A stretch of 47,893 nt of DNA from Thermoplasmata archaeon. Its GTDB lineage: Archaea; Thermoplasmatota; Thermoplasmata; Thermoplasmatales; GCA-001856825. The stretch's first letter is position 1, and every line of letters begins with the position of its first letter. Where the stretch lies: contig JAGDXP010000028.1 in assembly GCA_023256475.1 (NCBI GenBank), forward strand, positions 1-47,893, read 5' to 3'. The notes beneath the pieces were generated by a model that saw nothing but the letters and a program-made list of their open reading frames with translations, was not told where the DNA came from and searched no databases. This document shows, one piece after another, positions 43,671 to 47,893 of the stretch. Both the position numbers and the translations under genes were made by a program.

Positions 43671-44647
43671 CTTTTTCTAACCTCCAAACCCTGTTCAACC
43701 TTTTTTACTATCCCTAATGGATTTAACATATATTTATCCATTAGTTCCCATGCTGATCCTGATTCACCAAAAACATCTGGTACCCCGTGCCTAATAACTA
43801 TGGTGGGGTAATTTTCAGAGACTACTTCACTAACCCTGCTTCCTAAACCGTTTAAAATACTGTGCTCTTCTGAAGTAATAATTAAGCCAGTTTTCCTAGC
43901 ATATTTCAATATTGTTTCTGCGTCTATTGGCTTAATTGTGCTGGCATTCAATACAGCAGCATCAACCCCCTCGTTTTTTAAGTAATCGGCTGCTACTAAT
44001 GCTGCGTGCACCATGATTCCTGTGGCGATTATAGCCACGTCATCGCCATCCCTGAGAATCTCTATTTTTTTAAATTGGAAATTGCTCTCATTATGGACCA
44101 CCGGCACCTTTTCCCTTGAAAGCCTCATATATGCGGGCCCCCTGTACCTATAGAGAAATTCCACTGCTCCTTCCGTCTCAGGTGCATCGGCCGGAGATAT
44201 TACAATCATATTTGGCAAACCAGACATCAATCCTAGATCCTCAATCATTTGGTGAGTTGCCCCATCTTCCCCCACCGTAAGCCCTGCGTGTGTTGCCACT
44301 ATTTTAACGTTCTGATTAGAATAACAAACACTCTGTCTAACAAAATCATAATCCCTTCCAGTGGCAAAAACTGCAAAAGATGATGCAAATGGAATCATTC
44401 CCGTTGATGCCAAACCTGCAGCTACTCCTATCATATTGTTTTCGGCTATCCCCATATTGAAAAATCTGTCCTTGTACTTATTTCCGAACATGGATGTGTG
44501 TGTGGATGTAGAAAGATCCGCATCCAATACTACAACTCGCTGGTCCTCACCCAGCTTTATTAGAGTCTTTCCATAGCTTTCCCTCTGACTTTTCCTCTCT
44601 ACGGAATTTATAAGATTTGGAAGCCAGGTCAGTTCATGGTTTGTCAT
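43667..44647 (-). CDS. Transketolase, C-terminal subunit
   Basis: Pyrimidine-binding and C-terminal part of the split archaeal transketolase. The thiamine-activating Glu lies in [18 protein letters not shown], followed by [20 protein letters not shown]; the second part has [19 protein letters not shown]. 326 residues. Needs the N-terminal subunit encoded just upstream, two bases away. Together they transfer two-carbon units between sugar phosphates, supplying ribose and erythrose phosphates without an oxidative branch. Confidence 0.94.
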   Translation of the reverse strand: MTNHELTWLPNLINSVERKSQRESYGKTLIKLGEDQRVVVLDADLSTSTHTSMFGNKYKDRFFNMGIAENNMIGVAAGLASTGMIPFASSFAVFATGRDYDFVRQSVCYSNQNVKIVATHAGLTVGEDGATHQMIEDLGLMSGLPNMIVISPADAPETEGAVEFLYRYRGPAYMRLSREKVPVVHNESNFQFKKIEILRDGDDVAIIATGIMVHAALVAADYLKNEGVDAAVLNASTIKPIDAETILKYARKTGLIITSEEHSILNGLGSRVSEVVSENYPTIVIRHGVPDVFGESGSAWELMDKYMLNPLGIVKKVEQGLEVRKR

Positions 44648-44649
44648 TG

Positions 44650-45474
44650 TTATTCCCTCTCAATTTCATCCAAAGCCTTCTTTAAGAGTTCCTGATTTGG
44701 AACAGGCTTTCCATGATATTCTGGATTATTCTCCATAAAGGATACTCCCTTCCCCTTCACTGTCTTTGCAATAATCATTTTTGGTCCTGCTTCTTTCTTT
44801 GCCCATTCAACCGCATCATGGATCTCATAAAAATCATGACCATTTATTGTCCTTGTTTTCCATCCAAATGAGCTAAATTTTTTCTCCAGATCTCCCAAAC
44901 TCATGATATTTTCTGTAAAACCATCAAGCTGGATCATGTTTCTGTCTAAAAATACTATCAAATTTGATAACTTGTAATGTACCGCTGACATTGCAGCTTC
45001 CCATATGCTTCCCTCCTGACTCTCCCCATCGCCAATCATAGCAAATACCCTATACTCCTTTTTTCGAATTATTCCAGAAAGCGCCATGCCGATGGCATTA
45101 CTTAATCCCTGTCCAAGTGAACCACCGGTAGCATCCACACCAGGTATATGATTCACTACATGTCCTTGCAGTTCCGAATTTATTTTCCTGAAGGTATATA
45201 GTTTTTCAACGGGGAAAAAACCTCTTAGGGCCAGAGCAGCATACAGCGCGGGGGATGCATGGCCCTTTGATAATACAAATCTGTCCCTGTCATCCCAGTC
45301 CGGCCTCTTTGGATCAATCCTTAGCTCCCTGAAATACAGATATGTGATGATATCTGTTGCGCTGAGAGAACCTCCCGGATGACCGCTCTTTGCATTGAAA
45401 GTCATTAACAAAATTAACTTCCTTATTTCCTTTGCTTTATCTTTAAGGAGGGGTATGTCCCCAAGTTGTTCCAC
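44650..45474 (-). CDS. Transketolase, N-terminal subunit
   Basis: Thiamine diphosphate-binding half of the split transketolase, 274 residues. KSGHPGGSLSATDIITYLY, LSKGHASPALYAALA, and the diphosphate/Mg motif IGDGESQEGSIWEAAMSA (GDG...N-type, here ending near SNLIVFLDRN) are clear. First gene of a four-gene operon: transketolase N, transketolase C, transaldolase, DHH protein. ATG 45474 is divergent from the DtxR-like regulator, and the palindrome at 45515-45532 lies between them. Confidence 0.94.
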   Translation of the reverse strand: MEQLGDIPLLKDKAKEIRKLILLMTFNAKSGHPGGSLSATDIITYLYFRELRIDPKRPDWDDRDRFVLSKGHASPALYAALALRGFFPVEKLYTFRKINSELQGHVVNHIPGVDATGGSLGQGLSNAIGMALSGIIRKKEYRVFAMIGDGESQEGSIWEAAMSAVHYKLSNLIVFLDRNMIQLDGFTENIMSLGDLEKKFSSFGWKTRTINGHDFYEIHDAVEWAKKEAGPKMIIAKTVKGKGVSFMENNPEYHGKPVPNQELLKKALDEIERE

Positions 45475-45514
45475 TGCAGTAGATAAAATTCAGATTATTT
45501 TATTTTGCGAAAGC

Positions 45515-45532
45515 AACTAAACTAATTTAGTT
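45515..45532. promoter_or_regulatory. Perfect palindrome between tkt operon and DtxR-like gene
   Basis: AACTAAA-CTAA-TTTAGTT, a perfect 7+4+7 inverted repeat. It lies just upstream of the TATA-like stretch (45531-45544) of the regulator gene and about 41-58 bases before the transketolase start, so it could control both directions. Confidence 0.6.
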
Positions 45533-45564
45533 AAATTAAAATAATTAAAATTGATATAATATTT

Positions 45565-45957
45565 GTGAGGGGAAGAGAAGACCGCGAGAAGTACCTTGAG
45601 GCGATCGACTACTTCATAAAACTGCATGGATATGCAAGGCCACTTGAGATAGCGGAATATCTCAAAGTTACCCCTGCCTCTGTAAGTCAGATGCTTAGGA
45701 AACTAGCCGAAGATGGTCTCATAAACTACCAGAAGTATAGAGGTATGACCCTTACGGAGAAAGGAAAGGAAATTCTTAAGAAACTGAATGAGAGAGAACA
45801 ATCGATCTATGAATTGTTTGTACTTATGGGATGCGACAAAAAGATGGCCTACGAGAAGGCCTGCATATTTGAACACCTAATAGATGATGACCTAGCGGCG
45901 AGATTGAAAAATTTCGTGAATAAAATAAAAGAAAAAGAAATAGTGGCGACCGCCTAA
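45565..45957 (+). CDS. DtxR/MntR-like metal-dependent transcriptional regulator
   Basis: 130 residues. The N-terminal winged helix has AIDYFIKLHGYARPLEIAEY and KVTPASVSQMLRKLAEDGLI, then the wing NYQKYRGMTLTEKGKEI, which is the DtxR family pattern. The dimerisation/metal region has CDKKMAYEKACIFEHLIDDD, with a Cys, Glu and His arranged as in MntR-type sites (KACxxEH). No SH3-like C-terminal domain is present, as in MntR. The only suitable start is GTG 45565. The palindrome upstream is a likely operator. Metal specificity (Fe or Mn) is not clear. Confidence 0.88.
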   Translation: MRGREDREKYLEAIDYFIKLHGYARPLEIAEYLKVTPASVSQMLRKLAEDGLINYQKYRGMTLTEKGKEILKKLNEREQSIYELFVLMGCDKKMAYEKACIFEHLIDDDLAARLKNFVNKIKEKEIVATA

Positions 45958-45964
45958 TTTAATT

Positions 45965-46936
45965 TTATAAATTTAAATATTTATTTACTTTTTCTACATT
46001 TTCCTTTACATGGGAAGCGCTGATATCCCAAAGTTTTCTTTCTTCTGGGGTGAAGTTTAATTTGTATATTTCCTCAACACCCTCTTTACCTATCTTCACC
46101 GGTACTCCTACGAAGAATCCGTCTACCCCATAATGTTTTCCAATTTCACCACTAAGATAGGCAGGTACTGTAATTACCCTCTTTTTATCCTTAAGCACGG
46201 ATTCAACCATTATAGTTGTGGATATTCCTGGTGCGAAATAAGCGGATCCAGTTTTAAGATATTGAACTATTTCTCCTCCTCCATTCCTGGTTCTTGCCAC
46301 AATTTGATCTATCTTTTCCTTTGACAACAGTTCGGTTATTGGGATTCCCCCTACAGAACAATATCTGACGAATGGTACCATGTCATCTCCATGACCGCCT
46401 ACAACAAATGCTTGTACATCCTCTACTGATACTCCCAGTTCCTTTGCAACAAACGTCATGAATCTTCCTGAATCCAGCGTTCCTCCCATACCAAAAATCC
46501 TCTTCGGATTTGGATTTATAACCCTGAATGCTGTGTATGTCATTATATCCATTGGGTTTGTTACAACTATTATTATGGAATTGGGAGAATACTTTTTAAC
46601 ATTCTCTGCTGCACTCTTCACTATATCTACGTTTTTGAATAGAAGATCGTCTCTGCTCATTCCTGGTTTTCTTGCCATTCCGGCTGTTATAACAATCACA
46701 TCTGAGTTCTTTAGATTCTCATAATTTTCTCCATTAGGTCCTATGGTGTATCCTTCCAAGAAAGAATCTGAATGCCAATGAGGTAAGCCTTCCATTATGT
46801 CCAAGGATTTTCCCTTTGCAGCTCCGTCTACAACATCAAATAGGTATACGTCAGCCAATTCCTTTATGGCAATATGTTCAGCAACCATCTGTCCAACTTG
46901 TCCTGCACCAATAACAGATACCTTCGGCCTTGCCAT
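45965..46936 (-). CDS. mdh: Malate dehydrogenase
   Basis: NAD-dependent oxidation of malate to oxaloacetate. Rossmann loop GAGQVG (10-15) with an acidic residue after the second strand (YLFDVVDG), as in NAD-preferring enzymes. Substrate-binding arginines lie in GMARKPGMSRDD; the catalytic His is in VVGGHGDDMVPF. The LDH-like MDH type, 323 residues, normal for archaea. ATG 46936; its 3' end converges with the regulator gene 7 bases away. Confidence 0.95.
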   Translation of the reverse strand: MARPKVSVIGAGQVGQMVAEHIAIKELADVYLFDVVDGAAKGKSLDIMEGLPHWHSDSFLEGYTIGPNGENYENLKNSDVIVITAGMARKPGMSRDDLLFKNVDIVKSAAENVKKYSPNSIIIVVTNPMDIMTYTAFRVINPNPKRIFGMGGTLDSGRFMTFVAKELGVSVEDVQAFVVGGHGDDMVPFVRYCSVGGIPITELLSKEKIDQIVARTRNGGGEIVQYLKTGSAYFAPGISTTIMVESVLKDKKRVITVPAYLSGEIGKHYGVDGFFVGVPVKIGKEGVEEIYKLNFTPEERKLWDISASHVKENVEKVNKYLNL

Positions 46937-47037
46937 TTACATCACATTACCCTATTTTTTCGCATTGTATATACTTTTCACAATGTATTGGACAATTAAT
47001 GGCAAAATTAAAAAATAACTATTAATTAACCTGTAAA

Positions 47038-47112
47038 GGGCGCATGGCCTAGCATGGATAGGGCAACGGCCTCCTAAGCCGTGGGTCAGGGGTTCAAATC
47101 CCCTTGCGCCCG
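47038..47112 (+). tRNA. tRNA-Arg (anticodon CCT)
   Basis: Full cloverleaf: acceptor GGGCGCA (47038-47044) pairs with TGCGCCC (47105-47111); D arm GCCT...GGGC; anticodon stem ACGGC/GCCGT with loop CTCCTAA, giving anticodon CCT that reads AGG; T arm AGGGG-TTCAAAT-CCCCT (47088-47104); discriminator G47112. No intron and no encoded CCA. The 3' part also holds the end of a degenerate integrase frame on the other strand, so it served as an attachment site. Confidence 0.95.
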
Positions 47113-47463
47113 TAGGGTACATGTCTGCGCCCACATGTTTTTGAAGCCCTCCGTCACTTCCCCTTCCTCTCTGCGAAATAACGCGTTATAGCGCTTCCTC
47201 ACCACTTCAGCCATATCTCTCTGCGAAAGATGAGTGTGAATAGTTGCCGTCTCAATGCGCGCATATCCTAGGTGAATCTGAACCCATCTCAGGTCAAGTG
47301 GTTTTTCCTCCTGGAACCCCTTCAGCAGCGAAGTGGCGCAATAGTGTCTGAACAAATGTGCATGGATCAATCTTATTCCCAGTCTTGCATCCACATTCTT
47401 TAACATGCTCATTAGCCCTCCATAATCAATCCTAAATTTCTTTTGTCGCAGTTCTTGTTTCCT
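47086..47463 (-). pseudogene. C-terminal remnant of a tyrosine recombinase (integrase)
   Basis: The frame reads from 47463 (just after TAA 47466-47464) to TGA 47088-47086. HLFRHYCATSLLKG contains the HxxR active-site motif. VQIHLGYARIETATIHTHLS aligns with the usual LGH...YTH region, but His is replaced by Tyr and the catalytic Tyr codon is CAC (His, 47238-47236). No N-terminal domain is found upstream. The last residues are encoded by the tRNA-Arg 3' half, so the frame crosses the attachment site. This marks an old element integrated at the tRNA; the enzyme is surely inactive. Confidence 0.8.
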
Positions 47464-47893
47464 TTAGTGATTCAATCTGGTTCTTGTCTTTCCATTAAAG
47501 ATGCCTTACGCTCGCCGTTGAAAAATTCAGGATTAACTCGTCCATCTCCTATATATTTTAAGGTTTTCTATCATTTGTTTTAATCCCATATATTCGCACG
47601 AAAAAAATAGTATAAGATGAATTTTACGAATGAATCTTTATAAGAGTAACCATTTTTCATGACTTCTCTAAATTATGGGTAATCTTAATTTAAGCCATAA
47701 ATATAGCTAAATAGTCAGATAAATCATATTGCGGAACGTCGATTAATATCCTTGAACCAATTATAGATTATTTGATAATAAGATTTAAATTAACTTGTGT
47801 GCGGACATTTAAGTAAACTTCAGTAAGTCCGAACTCTGATTATAAATCATTCATGTGATACTTTTGAAAATGCCACGTAATGAAAGGATCCAC
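47464..47893. other. Region to the right edge without recognisable gene
   Basis: A+T-rich DNA with stops in all frames. Some may derive from the N-terminal part of the decayed integrase, since the DNA immediately upstream of the remnant is in other frames, but I cannot align it. No RNA gene, repeat or promoter is clear. Confidence 0.45.

Noticed and set aside
46952-47134. Small frame on the minus strand across tRNA-Arg.
   Set aside because: It is the usual antisense frame of a tRNA gene and has no independent evidence.

Overview
The window is chromosomal DNA from an archaeon of the class Thermoplasmata, most like the acidophilic Thermoplasmatales. It is A+T-rich and densely packed, with many ATGA or TAATG gene junctions, Shine-Dalgarno sites inside operons, and TATA boxes about 25 bases before many first start codons (leaderless transcripts). 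Archaeal-type genes support this: archaeal riboflavin synthase, RibL FAD synthetase, phosphopantoate ligase, MptA, Hef, Lhr, GAN/RecJ, S15, geranylgeranyl reductase and split transketolase. The genus cannot be fixed from sequence alone.

Layout. 1-133: 3' end of a probable IS605/IS1341-type tnpB. 349-1921: riboflavin operon ribB-ribC-ribH (minus) with an inverted repeat upstream. 1977-9887: a cation exchanger, Hef helicase, a TPR protein with a P-loop-less ATPase-like N-terminus, trehalose-phosphate phosphatase overlapping a family 5 uracil-DNA glycosylase, and an M61 peptidase. 9976-12181: a coupled trio of a surface protein with three 144-residue NTF2-like repeats, a winged-helix regulator and a small membrane protein. 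12186-14805 (minus): coiled-coil, SPFH and zinc-ribbon proteins. 14922-20254: malic enzyme, acetyltransferase, MDR oxidoreductase, TauE/DUF1634 pair, ribbon-helix-helix-like protein, alpha/beta hydrolase.

20255-21716 is a gene-poor scar holding a membrane-protein pseudogene. 21717-28372: an acidic mini-ORF overlapping a RimI-like acetyltransferase, RibL, the S15-GAN-phosphopantoate ligase operon, geranylgeranyl reductase overlapping tail-to-tail with a zinc-ribbon protein, and an Lrp regulator divergent from archaeal asparagine synthetase. 28465-36484: an oligopeptide ABC transporter whose ATPases carry large charged insertions, with a separately promoted PKD-domain binding protein. 36507-46936: PLP enzyme and flavin reductase, Lhr, MptA, the non-oxidative pentose phosphate operon with a divergent DHH protein, a DtxR-like regulator with a palindrome, and malate dehydrogenase. 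The right edge has tRNA-Arg(CCT) with a decayed tyrosine integrase whose frame ends inside the tRNA, an old integration site.

Together the genes describe a heterotroph that imports peptides, oxidises or decarboxylates malate, makes pentoses by transketolase and transaldolase, and synthesises flavins, CoA, a pterin-type cofactor and ether lipids. No CRISPR array, rRNA or complete mobile element is present. The least explained parts are the NTF2-repeat trio, the SPFH/zinc-ribbon cassette, the insertions in the transporter ATPases, and the acidic mini-ORF.
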